Source: an uncultured Collinsella sp. (GTDB lineage Bacteria > Actinomycetota > Coriobacteriia > Coriobacteriales > Coriobacteriaceae). From it: a stretch of DNA of 31,401 nucleotides. Below the pieces are notes generated by a model, which was not told the origin of the DNA, did not search any database, and was given only the letters and a program-made list of their open reading frames with translations. The stretch covers positions 1-31,401 of the forward strand of contig CAAEMX010000014.1 in NCBI GenBank assembly GCA_900757185.1, read 5' to 3'. Below are positions 6,943 to 14,383 of this stretch, one piece after another (the stretch's first letter is position 1; each line of letters starts with the position of its first letter). Made by a program: the position numbers and the translations under genes.

Positions 6943-8109
6943 TTGAGTGAGATTCAGAACTCGTCCATTTTCTCTCTTGACGATGTCAACGAGGAGGAGA
7001 TGAACAACCTCATCGACGGTACGATTACCGACTTTGATGAGGGCGATCTCGTTAACGGCACTGTCGTTAAGATCGAGCATGACGAGGTGCTCGTTGACAT
7101 CGGATTTAAGTCCGAGGGCGTTATCCCGGTCCGCGAGCTGTCCATCCGCAAGGACGCTAACCCTGCAGACATCGTTGCACTCGGTGATCCCATCGAGGCC
7201 CTCGTTCTCCAGAAGGAGGACAAGGACGGTCGTCTGGTCCTGTCCAAGAAGCGTGCCGAGTACGAGCGTGCTTGGAACCGCATCGAGGAGAAGTTCAACT
7301 CCGGCGAGAACGTCGAGGGCGAGGTTATCGAGGTTGTCAAGGGCGGCCTGATCCTCGACATCGGCCTGCGTGGCTTCCTGCCCGCTTCCCTCGTCGACCT
7401 CCGTCGCGTCAAGGACCTCACCTCCTACATGGGCACCCGCATCGAGGCCCGCGTCATCGAGATGGACCGCAACCGCAACAACGTTGTCCTCTCCCGTCGC
7501 GTCGTGCTCGAGGAGTCCCGTAAGGCCGAGCGCTCCGAGATCCTGTCCAAGCTCAAGTCTGGCATGCGTCTCCAGGGCACCGTTTCCTCCATCGTCGACT
7601 TCGGCGCCTTCGTCGACCTCGGCGGTATCGACGGCCTCATCCACATCTCCGAGCTCTCCTGGAACCACGTCAACCATCCTTCCGAGGTTGTCAAGGTCGG
7701 CCAGGAGGTCGAGGTCGAGGTTCTCGACGTCGATCTCAACCGCGAGCGCATCTCCCTGGGTCTCAAGCAGACCACCGAGGATCCGTGGCGCGCACTGGTC
7801 AAGAAGTACCCCGTCGGCGCTATCGTCGAGGGCACTGTGACCAAGCTTGTCCCGTTCGGCGCTTTCGTCGATCTGGGCGAGGGCATCGAGGGCCTGGTGC
7901 ACATCTCCGAGATGGCCAACAAGCACGTCGATCAGCCTTCTCAGGTCACCCATGTGGGCGACAAGGTTCAGGTCAAGGTCATGGAAATCGACCTCGACCG
8001 TCGTCGTATCTCCCTGTCCATGAAGTCTGCTGCTGAGACTCTGGGCGTCGAGATCGAGGTTACTCCGCTGCCTTCCGAGAAGAAGGACGAGGAGACCGAT
8101 GCCGAGTAA
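6943..8109 (+). CDS. rpsA: 30S ribosomal protein S1
   Basis: 388 residues with four consecutive S1 RNA-binding (OB-fold) domains at about 33-101, 119-184, 204-272 and 289-358. Domains 3 and 4 carry the conserved VDFGAFVDL and VPFGAFVDL cores and the GLIHISELS and GLVHISEM signatures. S1 binds mRNA at the small ribosomal subunit and helps initiation. The shorter four-domain form is usual in Gram-positive lineages; E. coli has six. The start is TTG, preceded by AAAGGGG at 6 nt. No ATG lies near the N-terminus, and the first domain begins too soon for a later start. The acidic tail EKKDEETDAE is typical of actinobacterial S1. The gene is monocistronic and ends in a strong terminator. Confidence 0.95.
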   Translation: MSEIQNSSIFSLDDVNEEEMNNLIDGTITDFDEGDLVNGTVVKIEHDEVLVDIGFKSEGVIPVRELSIRKDANPADIVALGDPIEALVLQKEDKDGRLVLSKKRAEYERAWNRIEEKFNSGENVEGEVIEVVKGGLILDIGLRGFLPASLVDLRRVKDLTSYMGTRIEARVIEMDRNRNNVVLSRRVVLEESRKAERSEILSKLKSGMRLQGTVSSIVDFGAFVDLGGIDGLIHISELSWNHVNHPSEVVKVGQEVEVEVLDVDLNRERISLGLKQTTEDPWRALVKKYPVGAIVEGTVTKLVPFGAFVDLGEGIEGLVHISEMANKHVDQPSQVTHVGDKVQVKVMEIDLDRRRISLSMKSAAETLGVEIEVTPLPSEKKDEETDAE

Positions 8110-8133
8110 ATCGGTTTGACGATCACTTGTTTT

Positions 8134-8168
8134 AAGGGATCCGTCCGCAATGGACGGGTCCCTTTTTT
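8134..8168 (+). terminator. Intrinsic terminator of rpsA
   Basis: A 13-bp stem (8134-8146 with 8152-8164, one G·U pair), a 5-nt loop and a run of six T. Confidence 0.9.
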
Positions 8169-8183
8169 GCATTTGCTGCTGAG

Positions 8184-8231
8184 GTGCGTGATGCTGCCCG
8201 TGCGTGATGCTGCCCGTGCGCAATGCTGCCC
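8184..8231. repeat. Three tandem copies of a 16-bp unit
   Basis: GTGCGTGATGCTGCCC occurs at 8184-8199 and 8200-8215. A copy with two changes (CA for TG) follows at 8216-8231. The unit is not a multiple of three and lies in non-coding sequence. It is a microsatellite-like or regulator-binding array. Confidence 0.85.
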
Positions 8232-8464
8232 GGGTTGTCTGTTTGCTATTGGGTTGTCGGTGCATGAAAAATGCCGACATCCCGCCTCGGGGAGGAGGCG
8301 GGAACACACTGAGTAGACGGAGGGGTGCGGAGCGCGGTCGCGTCTCGACTGACGACGTTGCCCATCGACAGGACCATTGTAACGCATGGCGGTTCTTGGT
8401 TTATCGTGTCGAGCGTTTGCGTTGTGCCATTGCCTGCGGTAACGGTGTGTTACACTCTTGCACT
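8232..8464 (+). promoter_or_regulatory. Non-coding region with hairpin and rnpB promoter
   Basis: There is no credible gene here. A 9-bp hairpin (8280-8288 with 8295-8303) lacks a T tract. The probable rnpB promoter is TTGCCT (8430-8435) with TACACT (8451-8456). The 15-bp spacing is short, but the -10 lies about 9 nt before the predicted 5' end of the RNA. Confidence 0.5.
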
Positions 8465-8826
8465 GCTGAGTGGGCCAGACGGTCGCGCGATGTGCTGCTT
8501 GCAGTACGCGTGAGGAAAGTCCGGGCTCCAGAGGGCGGGATGCCGGCTAACGGCCGGGCGGAGTGATCCGACGGAAAGCGCCGCAGAAAAGAAGACTCCC
8601 ACCTGCGCCGCAAGGCGTAAAGGGAAAAGCTGAAACGGTGGTGTAAGAGACCACCAGCGTCGTGGCAACACGGCGGCTTGGCAAGCCCCATCCGGAGCAA
8701 GCGCGAATAGGAACGCTATGGGCCGGCCCGGTCCGCGTTCGGGTAGCGTGCGTGGAGCTGCACGGTAACGTGCAGACAAGATAAATGACCGTTCACGACA
8801 GAACCCGGCTTATCGGCCCACTCGGC
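8465..8826 (+). ncRNA. rnpB: RNase P RNA (bacterial type A)
   Basis: Catalytic RNA of RNase P, which trims the 5' leaders of tRNA precursors. The universally conserved 5' core GAGGAAAGTCCGGGC is at 8512-8526, and the 3' core ACAGAACCCGGCTTAT is at 8798-8813. Helix P1 closes the molecule: 8465-8476 pairs with 8815-8826 over 12 bp with one mismatch/wobble. The ~362-nt length and internal helices fit the ancestral type A architecture. The ends are inferred from P1, so a few nucleotides are uncertain. Confidence 0.95.
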
Positions 8827-8842
8827 ACTTTGTTGACGCTGC

Positions 8843-8941
8843 GAACCCGTCAGCGCGGCAATCTGCCTTTCAAACCTTCAGGCATGACCATAAGGTCAAT
8901 GCCCTCGGCTTTCAAGGCACCTTGCTCGCGCTGACGGGTTC
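8843..8941. other. Nested hairpin element immediately downstream of rnpB
   Basis: A perfect 15-bp outer stem (8843-8857 with 8927-8941) encloses 69 nt that fold further. TGCCTT (8864-8869) pairs with AAGGCA (8914-8919). GGCATGACC (8881-8889) pairs with 8894-8903 around a 4-nt loop with one bulge. Three concentric helices are unlikely by chance. It begins 16 nt after the rnpB P1 helix. No T run follows, so it is not a standard terminator. It could be a 3' processing or stability element, a small RNA, or a palindromic repeat. Confidence 0.6.
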
Positions 8942-9041
8942 TCGCTTTCGTTGACGGAATCATCGGCGTTGCCATTCTTTTTACTAGGGTTATCGTATTA
9001 TTGAGGCTGTTTGTTGCTGCGCTTTATTTTGTTGAGGGGCT

Positions 9042-9680
9042 TTGTTGGACAGCTATTTTACTCTGCAATCGAATATTGAGGTTTCGGGCGAGTTTGTGGA
9101 CCGCAAGAGTCGGTTTATTGCCCAGCTGGTCCATATTGAGTCCGAGGACGAGGCGAATGCCTTTATCGAGATGGTTCGCAAGCGTCATTACGACGCTCGA
9201 CACAATGTTCCCGCGTGGATTTTGGTCGATGGGCGTGAGCGCCAGAGCGATGATGGTGAGCCGAGCCGTACGAGCGGCATGCCGACGCTCGAGGTGCTGC
9301 GCGGAGCGGGGCTCAAAAATGTTTGCTGCGTAGTGACGCGCTATTTTGGTGGTACGTTGTTGGGACCTGGTGGCTTGGTACGCGCCTATACCGCGGCGAC
9401 GCAGACGGCGGTGGCTGCGGCTCAGGAAGCCGGGCAGATCGTTGAGATGACGAGCGTCGTGCCGGTTGATGTGCGTGTGGCCTATCCACAGTATGAGCAA
9501 GTGCTTCGTTTGGCCCAGGATTCGGATGCCAAGGTTTCGGATACCGATTACGCGGATGCCGTGACGATTCATTTGGTGTTTAAGGCGGGGGAGCAGGAGC
9601 CGTTTTGCGTTAAGATGTGCGAGCTTATGGCGGGGCGTGAGGAGATTGAGGTCGGCGCTCCCGAATTTGCCGAGTTCTAA
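9042..9680 (+). CDS. YigZ/IMPACT (UPF0029) family protein
   Basis: About 212 residues of the YigZ/IMPACT family. The N-terminal domain (about 15-120) contains the family core RHYDARHNVPAW, DDGEPSRTSGMP and YFGGTLLGPGGLVRAY. The C-terminal part (about 140-205) is the small ferredoxin-like domain usual in bacterial members. The eukaryotic relative IMPACT regulates the translation-control kinase GCN2; the role of bacterial YigZ is not settled. Start codons are tandem TTGs at 9042 and 9045. GAGGGG at 9034-9039 suits 9045 slightly better, a difference of one residue. It stands alone between rnpB and a terminator shared with the convergent gene. Confidence 0.88.
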   Translation: MLDSYFTLQSNIEVSGEFVDRKSRFIAQLVHIESEDEANAFIEMVRKRHYDARHNVPAWILVDGRERQSDDGEPSRTSGMPTLEVLRGAGLKNVCCVVTRYFGGTLLGPGGLVRAYTAATQTAVAAAQEAGQIVEMTSVVPVDVRVAYPQYEQVLRLAQDSDAKVSDTDYADAVTIHLVFKAGEQEPFCVKMCELMAGREEIEVGAPEFAEF

Positions 9681-9682
9681 CG

Positions 9683-9734
9683 ACGACGGCCGGCGTGCTT
9701 TTGGATGAATCCCAAGCGCGCCGGCCGTCGTTTT
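9683..9734 (+). terminator. Intrinsic terminator between convergent genes
   Basis: A 13-bp perfect GC-rich stem (9683-9695 with 9719-9731) starts directly after the stop of the YigZ gene and is followed by TTTT on the plus strand. The same hairpin lies beyond the 3' end of the opposing gene, but no U tract follows on that strand. Confidence 0.8.
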
Positions 9735-9747
9735 ATGTTGTCGCCGT

Positions 9748-10194
9748 TTACTCGGCGAGCTGCTTTAGCACATCGCAGGCGATGTCGACGGCGTCGTCGA
9801 TGCAGCCGGGGCAGCTGCGGAGCGGACCCTGGTCCGATCCGACGCCTTTGAGCGTGCCGCAGACGGTCGTGGTGTTCTTCTCGCCAAAGCGCTTGGCAAT
9901 CTCGCGCGACAGCTTGTAGGTCTGGCCCTTGGTCTTGGGGTTCTCCATACCGTCGCTCATCACAAAGCCCATGATGGCCACGGCGCCCGAGATGGCGCCG
10001 CAGGTCTCGGTCATGCCGCCCATGCCGGCGCCAAAGCCCTCGGTGAGGGTAAAGGCGATCTGGGGGTCGAGCCCCACAGCGGGCGCGAGCGTGCAAGCGA
10101 CAGCCTGGGCGCAGTTAAAGCCGCGGGCGTGGTACTCGGCAGCCTGAGCCTGGCAGGCGGCAGTGTTGAGCTGGGTGGTATCGATCTGCTTCAT
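9748..10194 (-). CDS. C_GCAxxG_C_C family (putative redox) protein
   Basis: 148 residues resembling the C_GCAxxG_C_C family, small proteins defined by spaced cysteines and often annotated as redox-active. The motifs appear in order: FNCAQAV with Cys28, ETCGAISGAVAIMG, VCGTLKG and SCPGCIDDAV near the end. Together they give the conserved cysteines that may bind a metal or form disulfides. The ATG chosen has AAGGAG 6 nt upstream; an earlier in-frame ATG just before that site would place the SD inside the gene. No membrane segments are seen. It is divergent from the O-acetylhomoserine sulfhydrylase across a palindrome, which suggests shared control with sulfur metabolism. The biochemical role is unknown. 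Confidence 0.8.
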   Translation of the reverse strand: MKQIDTTQLNTAACQAQAAEYHARGFNCAQAVACTLAPAVGLDPQIAFTLTEGFGAGMGGMTETCGAISGAVAIMGFVMSDGMENPKTKGQTYKLSREIAKRFGEKNTTTVCGTLKGVGSDQGPLRSCPGCIDDAVDIACDVLKQLAE

Positions 10195-10309
10195 CGTTGT
10201 CTCCTTGTTCATGGTGTACCCGCCTATGGTACCCTTGCCGGCGCATTCGCTTATCGAGACCGCAGTGCATATCTCATTGTTTTTCGCCATCGAACACTTT
10301 CTTAAGATT

Positions 10310-10340
10310 TGGGACAAATAAACCTGATTAATTTGTCCCA
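10310..10340. promoter_or_regulatory. Palindromic operator-like site between divergent genes
   Basis: TGGGACAAAT (10310-10319) and ATTTGTCCCA (10331-10340) are exact inverted copies separated by 11 bp, so the half-site centres are 21 bp apart (two helical turns). The site lies between the divergent C_GCAxxG_C_C gene and metY. It may bind a dimeric or tetrameric regulator of both. It also shares CAAATAAACCTG with a repeat arm near 28600, so it may be a dispersed element. Confidence 0.55.
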
Positions 10341-10360
10341 TAACCTATCGGCGGGATGGG

Positions 10361-10389
10361 TTGAGAGGGGTGCGGGGTAGCGGTATCGT
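10361..10389 (+). promoter_or_regulatory. Candidate promoter of metY
   Basis: TTGAGA (10361-10366) and TATCGT (10384-10389) have a 17-bp spacer, predicting a start about 33 nt before the ATG. The palindrome at 10310-10340 lies just upstream, a position suited to activation or to repression by looping. Confidence 0.45.
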
Positions 10390-10428
10390 GAACCGAATAA
10401 AAACAAAACCCAAGTAAGGGAGTTGGAT

Positions 10429-11712
10429 ATGAGCGAGCAGACCATCGGTACTACATGTGTTCAGGGTGGCTATCACCCGGGCGACGCGGAGCCGCGCCAG
10501 GTGCCCATCTACCAGTCCACCACGTGGAAGTACGACACGTCCGAGCACATGGGCAAGCTGTTTGACCTGGAGGAGTCTGGTTACTTCTACAGCCGTTTGC
10601 AGAACCCCACGTGCGATCTCGTTGCCGCCAAGATCTGCGAGATGGAGGGCGGCACCGCTGCGATGCTCACGAGCTCGGGCATGGCTGCGAATTTCCTCGC
10701 GATCTTTAACGTGGTCGGTGCCGGCGATCATGTGGTCGCGAGCTCTGCCATTTACGGCGGTACGTATAACCTGCTCGCCCACACCATGGGCCGCATGGGC
10801 GTGACCTGCACGTTCGTTGCCCCCGACTGCACCGACGAGGAGCTCGAGGCGGCATTTGAGCCCAATACCAAGCTCGTCTTTGGCGAGACGATCGCCAACC
10901 CCGCCCTCGCCGTGCTCGATATTGAGCGCTTTGCCAAGGCCGCACATGACCACGGCGTGCCGCTGATGGTCGACAACACCTTCCCGACGCCCGTGATGTG
11001 CCGTCCCTTTGAGTGGGGCGCCGACATCGTTACGCACTCCACCACCAAGTACATGGATGGACATGCTGCCTACCTGGGCGGCGTGATTGTCGACCACGGC
11101 CAGTTTGACTGGATGGCCCATGCGGACAAGTTCCCGGGTCTCACCACGCCTGACGAGAGCTACCACGGCGTGACCTATGCCGAGAAGTTCGGTCGCGAGG
11201 GTGCCTTCATTACCAAGGCAACCGCTCAGCTCATGCGCGACCTCGGCCCCATGCAGAACCCACAGGCGGCCTTCTTCCTGAACAGCTCGCTCGAGAGCCT
11301 GCACGTGCGTATGCCGCGTCATTGTGAGAACGGCCTGGCCGTTGCCAAGTTCCTGCAGAGTCATCCCAAAGTGCGCTTCGTGAGCTATCCGGGCCTGGAG
11401 GGCGATAAGTACTATGACCTGGCTCAGAAGTACATGCCCAACGGTACCTGCGGCGTCGTGAGCTTTGGCTTTAACGGTGGTCGCGCGGCGGCCGAGACCT
11501 TTATGAAGAGCCTTAAACTTGCCCAGATCGCCACGCATGTGGCTGACGCCCGCACCTGCTGCCTGCATCCTGCTAACGCTACGCATCGCCAGATGAACGA
11601 TGAGGAGCTCATCGCCTGTGGCATCTCTGCCGACATGGTGCGCCTGTCGTGCGGCCTCGAGGACACGGCCGATCTGATTGCCGACCTTGATCAGGCGCTC
11701 GAGCAGTGCTAG
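10429..11712 (+). CDS. metY: O-acetylhomoserine sulfhydrylase (Cys/Met PLP enzyme family)
   Basis: 427 residues of the Cys/Met metabolism PLP-dependent family. The expected reaction is O-acetyl-L-homoserine plus sulfide to homocysteine, which directly assimilates sulfide into methionine. The Schiff-base lysine is Lys207 in THSTTKYMDGH. Family segments include YSRLQNPT, the cofactor-loop SSGMAAN, VDNTFPTP and the C-terminal VRLSCGLED. The ATG at 10429 has AAGGGAG 6 nt upstream. A few family members are methionine gamma-lyases with the same fold; the length (~430 rather than ~400) and the overall pattern favour the sulfhydrylase. The gene is single and ends in a very strong terminator. Confidence 0.87.
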   Translation: MSEQTIGTTCVQGGYHPGDAEPRQVPIYQSTTWKYDTSEHMGKLFDLEESGYFYSRLQNPTCDLVAAKICEMEGGTAAMLTSSGMAANFLAIFNVVGAGDHVVASSAIYGGTYNLLAHTMGRMGVTCTFVAPDCTDEELEAAFEPNTKLVFGETIANPALAVLDIERFAKAAHDHGVPLMVDNTFPTPVMCRPFEWGADIVTHSTTKYMDGHAAYLGGVIVDHGQFDWMAHADKFPGLTTPDESYHGVTYAEKFGREGAFITKATAQLMRDLGPMQNPQAAFFLNSSLESLHVRMPRHCENGLAVAKFLQSHPKVRFVSYPGLEGDKYYDLAQKYMPNGTCGVVSFGFNGGRAAAETFMKSLKLAQIATHVADARTCCLHPANATHRQMNDEELIACGISADMVRLSCGLEDTADLIADLDQALEQC

Positions 11713-11780
11713 GCTAGCGTTCGCACAAGGCGCCGATGCTGGCAGAAAGCTTCGGCGACCTTTAGTTCCGATTCCGTAGG

Positions 11781-11828
11781 CGGGGCCCCAATCGCGGCTG
11801 TTTGCAGACGATTGGGGCCCCGTTTTTT
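11781..11828 (+). terminator. Intrinsic terminator of metY
   Basis: A perfect 14-bp stem (11781-11794 with 11809-11822) containing GGGGCCCC is followed by six T. Confidence 0.92.
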
Positions 11829-11848
11829 GCGTTGGGCCACTCGATAGG

Positions 11849-13159
11849 ATGGATATGGAGAAAACTGCAGAGCAGCTGCGCCGCGAGCACATTGCCCTTG
11901 AGGGCGACACCCATGGCAAGAACAAATGGGCGATTCTGTTTACCGTGCTCATCATGACGTTTATGTCGTGTCTGGATTCGACCGTCGTGACCGTGGCGTT
12001 GCCCGTGATGCAAAAGGAGCTGGGCGTGGGCCTCGATCGCATTCAGCTGGTAAGCTCGGTGTATCTGCTTGCGACGTGCGTGGCTATGTTGCCGTTTGGC
12101 CGTCTGGGCGACGTGCGCGGCAAGGTGAATGTGTTCCAGCTGGGCGTCATCGTCTTTTCGGTCGGTTCGCTGCTGTGCGGCCTTTCGGCCTCGCTCGAGG
12201 TTCTTATCCTGGCACGCATCGTTCAGGGCGTCGGTTGCGCGGCGGCCATGGCCAACAACATGGGTATCATTACCGAGTCGTTTCCGGCGCGCGAACGAGG
12301 TCGTGCCATGGGTATTCTCGCGACCTTCGTGGCCCTCGGCATGATGTGTGGCCCCGTGCTGGGCGGCATGCTGGTGGCAAGCTTTCCCTGGGAGAGTATC
12401 TTCCTCATCAACCTGCCCATTGGCGTCATCTCATTTATCGTGGGGCTCTATACGCTGCCGCATGTTAAGCCGGAGGCTGACGAGCGCCCCATGTCCCTGA
12501 TCGAGGCCGCTCGTCGCTGCTTTGCAAATTCGGCCTTCACCATCAACCTCGCCTGCATGCTCATCGTGTTCGTTGGTATTGGCGCATCAGAGTTTATCCT
12601 GCCGTTCTATTTTCAGGACGCCCACGGCTTTGGTTCCGACATTTCCGGATTGCTCTTTTTGGCGCTGCCGATGGTGAATGCCTTTATCGGCCCGCTTTCG
12701 GGTACGGTTTCGGACCGTGTTGGCTGCGAGGGCCCCACGGCGGTCGGCCTAGGCGTGTACGTATGCGGTCTTTTTGCGGTAAGCACGCTCGACGAGCACT
12801 CTTCCATCCCTGTGATCGTGTGTTGCGTCGCGTTTATGTCGTGCGGTACGTCGATTTTCCAGAGCCCCAATAACTCGCTGTATATGGGCTCGGCTCCGCG
12901 CGAAGCGCTCGGCTTTGCGGGCAGCCTGGGTAGCCTTGCGCGCTATGCGGGTATGGCAGTGGGCATTACGGCGGCATCGCATATCCTCTATGGGCAGATG
13001 AGCGTGGCGATGGGCGAGGCCGTGACCAGTTTTGTTGCAGGCCGTCCGGATGTATTCCTATTTGGCTTTTGCTCGGTGTTCTACGTGCTTATGGCTGTGG
13101 CCGCTGTGGGCTTTGCGCTCGCCATGGTGCGTTTGGTGAGGATGCGCGCCCGCCATTAG
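11849..13159 (+). CDS. MFS transporter, drug:H+ antiporter (EmrB/QacA-like)
   Basis: 436 residues of an inner-membrane major facilitator exporter. TM1 carries CLDSTVVTVALP, the DHA2-type signature. The loop after TM2 has motif A as GRLGDVRGK. ARIVQGVG begins TM4 (motif B), and GPVLGGML in TM5 is motif C of drug/H+ antiporters. The hydrophobic pattern suggests 12 segments rather than 14, because the central loop (about 208-228) goes straight to the second half. The first ATG (11849) has a poor ribosome binding site and a second ATG two codons later is no better, so the N-terminus is uncertain by two residues. Substrate unknown; likely a toxic compound or metabolite. Confidence 0.85.
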   Translation: MDMEKTAEQLRREHIALEGDTHGKNKWAILFTVLIMTFMSCLDSTVVTVALPVMQKELGVGLDRIQLVSSVYLLATCVAMLPFGRLGDVRGKVNVFQLGVIVFSVGSLLCGLSASLEVLILARIVQGVGCAAAMANNMGIITESFPARERGRAMGILATFVALGMMCGPVLGGMLVASFPWESIFLINLPIGVISFIVGLYTLPHVKPEADERPMSLIEAARRCFANSAFTINLACMLIVFVGIGASEFILPFYFQDAHGFGSDISGLLFLALPMVNAFIGPLSGTVSDRVGCEGPTAVGLGVYVCGLFAVSTLDEHSSIPVIVCCVAFMSCGTSIFQSPNNSLYMGSAPREALGFAGSLGSLARYAGMAVGITAASHILYGQMSVAMGEAVTSFVAGRPDVFLFGFCSVFYVLMAVAAVGFALAMVRLVRMRARH

Positions 13160-13255
13160 CGTGTTGGGAGGCTGCCTGCCACGAATCGGGCCTATCTACT
13201 GGTCTTGCGGCTTTATGGTGCGATGCGGCTTGTGGGACGGACGGGGGTCGGTCCG

Positions 13256-13264
13256 TGGTAGACT
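13256..13264 (+). promoter_or_regulatory. Extended -10 promoter element of xpt
   Basis: TGGTAGACT combines a TGn extension with a -10 hexamer TAGACT, about 56 nt before the xpt ATG. No convincing -35 lies at 17 bp. I see no purine riboswitch consensus in the leader. Confidence 0.4.
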
Positions 13265-13319
13265 ATCGAACAACGTTTATTAATCGCGCGGTATCGTTTC
13301 CGCGAGAAGGGGTTGCGCC

Positions 13320-13898
13320 ATGCAGGAGCTTGAGGATCGTATTCGCCATGACGGCATCGTAAAGGCCGGTAACGTCCTTAAGGTTGATGCCTTCCTCAAC
13401 CACCAGTGCGACGTTGAGCTGTTCGACCACATGGGCGCCGAGTGGGCCCGTCTGTTCGAGGGCGTCGAGATCAACAAGATCCTGACGATCGAGGCTTCGG
13501 GCATTGGCATGGCCTGCATCGCGGCTCAGCATTTTGGCGGCGTGCCGGTGGTCTTTGCCAAGAAGGCGCAGTCCATCAACCTCGACGGCGAGCAGTATGC
13601 CACGACCATCTACTCCTTTACCAAGCAAAAGGAGTACCCGGTCATCGTTGGTAAGCGCTTCCTGTCCGAGGGCGACAAGGTCCTGATTATCGACGACTTC
13701 TTGGCCAACGGCTGCGCGCTCGAGGGTCTTATCAAGATCTGCGAGGCTGCAGGTGCCGAGGTATCCGGCATTGGCATCGCCGTTGAGAAGGGCTTCCAGG
13801 GCGGTGGCGATAAGCTCCGCGAGCGCGGCTTCCGCGTTGAGAGCCTGGCCCGTATCGCCGATATGGACTGCGATACCGGCGAGATCACCTTCGCCTAA
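13320..13898 (+). CDS. xpt: Xanthine phosphoribosyltransferase
   Basis: 192 residues, the usual length of bacterial Xpt, a cytoplasmic purine salvage enzyme that joins xanthine to PRPP to form XMP. The PRPP-binding loop is VLIIDDFLANGCA near residue 121, the Xpt form of the type I phosphoribosyltransferase motif. The N-terminus (GIVKAGNVLKVDAFLNHQCD) and the IEASGIG segment match the family. The usual Gln after ANG is Cys here. The ATG at 13320 has GAGAAGGGG 8 nt upstream. It appears monocistronic, with a short-loop terminator 27 nt downstream. Confidence 0.93.
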   Translation: MQELEDRIRHDGIVKAGNVLKVDAFLNHQCDVELFDHMGAEWARLFEGVEINKILTIEASGIGMACIAAQHFGGVPVVFAKKAQSINLDGEQYATTIYSFTKQKEYPVIVGKRFLSEGDKVLIIDDFLANGCALEGLIKICEAAGAEVSGIGIAVEKGFQGGGDKLRERGFRVESLARIADMDCDTGEITFA

Positions 13899-13925
13899 GC
13901 GCGCAACACAAGCGATTGGTATGCG

Positions 13926-13961
13926 ATGTGACAAAGGGACTGTCCCTTTGTCACATTTTTT
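13926..13961 (+). terminator. Intrinsic terminator of xpt (GGGAC/GTCCC palindrome)
   Basis: A perfect 14-bp stem (13926-13939 with 13943-13956), a 3-nt loop and a T run. Its core GTGACAAAGGGA is nearly the same as the hairpin after modC at 22483-22507, so it may be one copy of a dispersed palindrome used as a terminator. Confidence 0.85.
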
Positions 13962-13981
13962 GTATGAGGGGAGGTGTTGAT

Positions 13982-14362
13982 ATGGATGAGAACAAGATGG
14001 GATGGCGCGAGTACGCGCACTATGCCGAGATGTCGGTCGAGGAGTTGGCACGCGACTGCGAGGTTCAGGTGTTTCGTGCGACGGGCCCGGGTGGCCAGGG
14101 TGTGAACACGACAGACTCTGCGGTGCGCATGAAACATGGGCCCACGGGAATTGTCGTGACGGCGCGCGAGAGCCGTAGTCAGTTTCAGAATCGCGCGAGC
14201 TGCCTGCGTAAGCTGCGTGCCGAGCTTGAGCGTCGTGGCCGTCCACCGCGCCGTCGCGTCAAGACCAAAGTGCCACAGCGATCGCGCCAGCGCAGGCTCA
14301 ACGACAAGCACTTCAACGCCATCAAAAAGGCCAACCGCCGCAAGCCGAGCAGTGACGAGTAG
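13982..14362 (+). CDS. Small GGQ release-factor-like protein (putative ribosome rescue)
   Basis: 126 residues holding only the peptidyl-tRNA hydrolysis domain of class I release factors. Gly37-Gly38-Gln39 lie in ATGPGGQGVNTTDSAVRM, the catalytic loop that triggers ester hydrolysis at the ribosome. It lacks the codon-recognition domains of RF1/RF2. The C-terminal ~45 residues are strongly basic (RRRVKTKVPQRSRQRRLN), like the tail of ArfB/YaeJ, which inserts into the empty mRNA channel of stalled ribosomes. A rescue role is therefore a reasonable inference, not a demonstrated one. The ATG at 13982 has GGGGAGGT 6 nt upstream; an earlier in-frame ATG would lie before the terminator hairpin. Confidence 0.82.
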   Translation: MDENKMGWREYAHYAEMSVEELARDCEVQVFRATGPGGQGVNTTDSAVRMKHGPTGIVVTARESRSQFQNRASCLRKLRAELERRGRPPRRRVKTKVPQRSRQRRLNDKHFNAIKKANRRKPSSDE

Positions 14363-14383
14363 TCGATTGCCCCGCTGGCCTTG

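Noticed and set aside
6904..8307. 467-residue minus-strand ORF
   Set aside because: Antisense to rpsA; repeats of its translation mirror the S1 domains.
8204..8779. ORFs on both strands over rnpB
   Set aside because: They overlap the conserved RNase P RNA cores.
10345..12042. 565-residue minus-strand ORF
   Set aside because: Antisense to metY and the MFS gene, crossing a strong terminator hairpin.
13160..13319. Purine riboswitch upstream of xpt
   Set aside because: The conserved loop and junction sequences of the purine aptamer are not present; only an extended -10 is seen.
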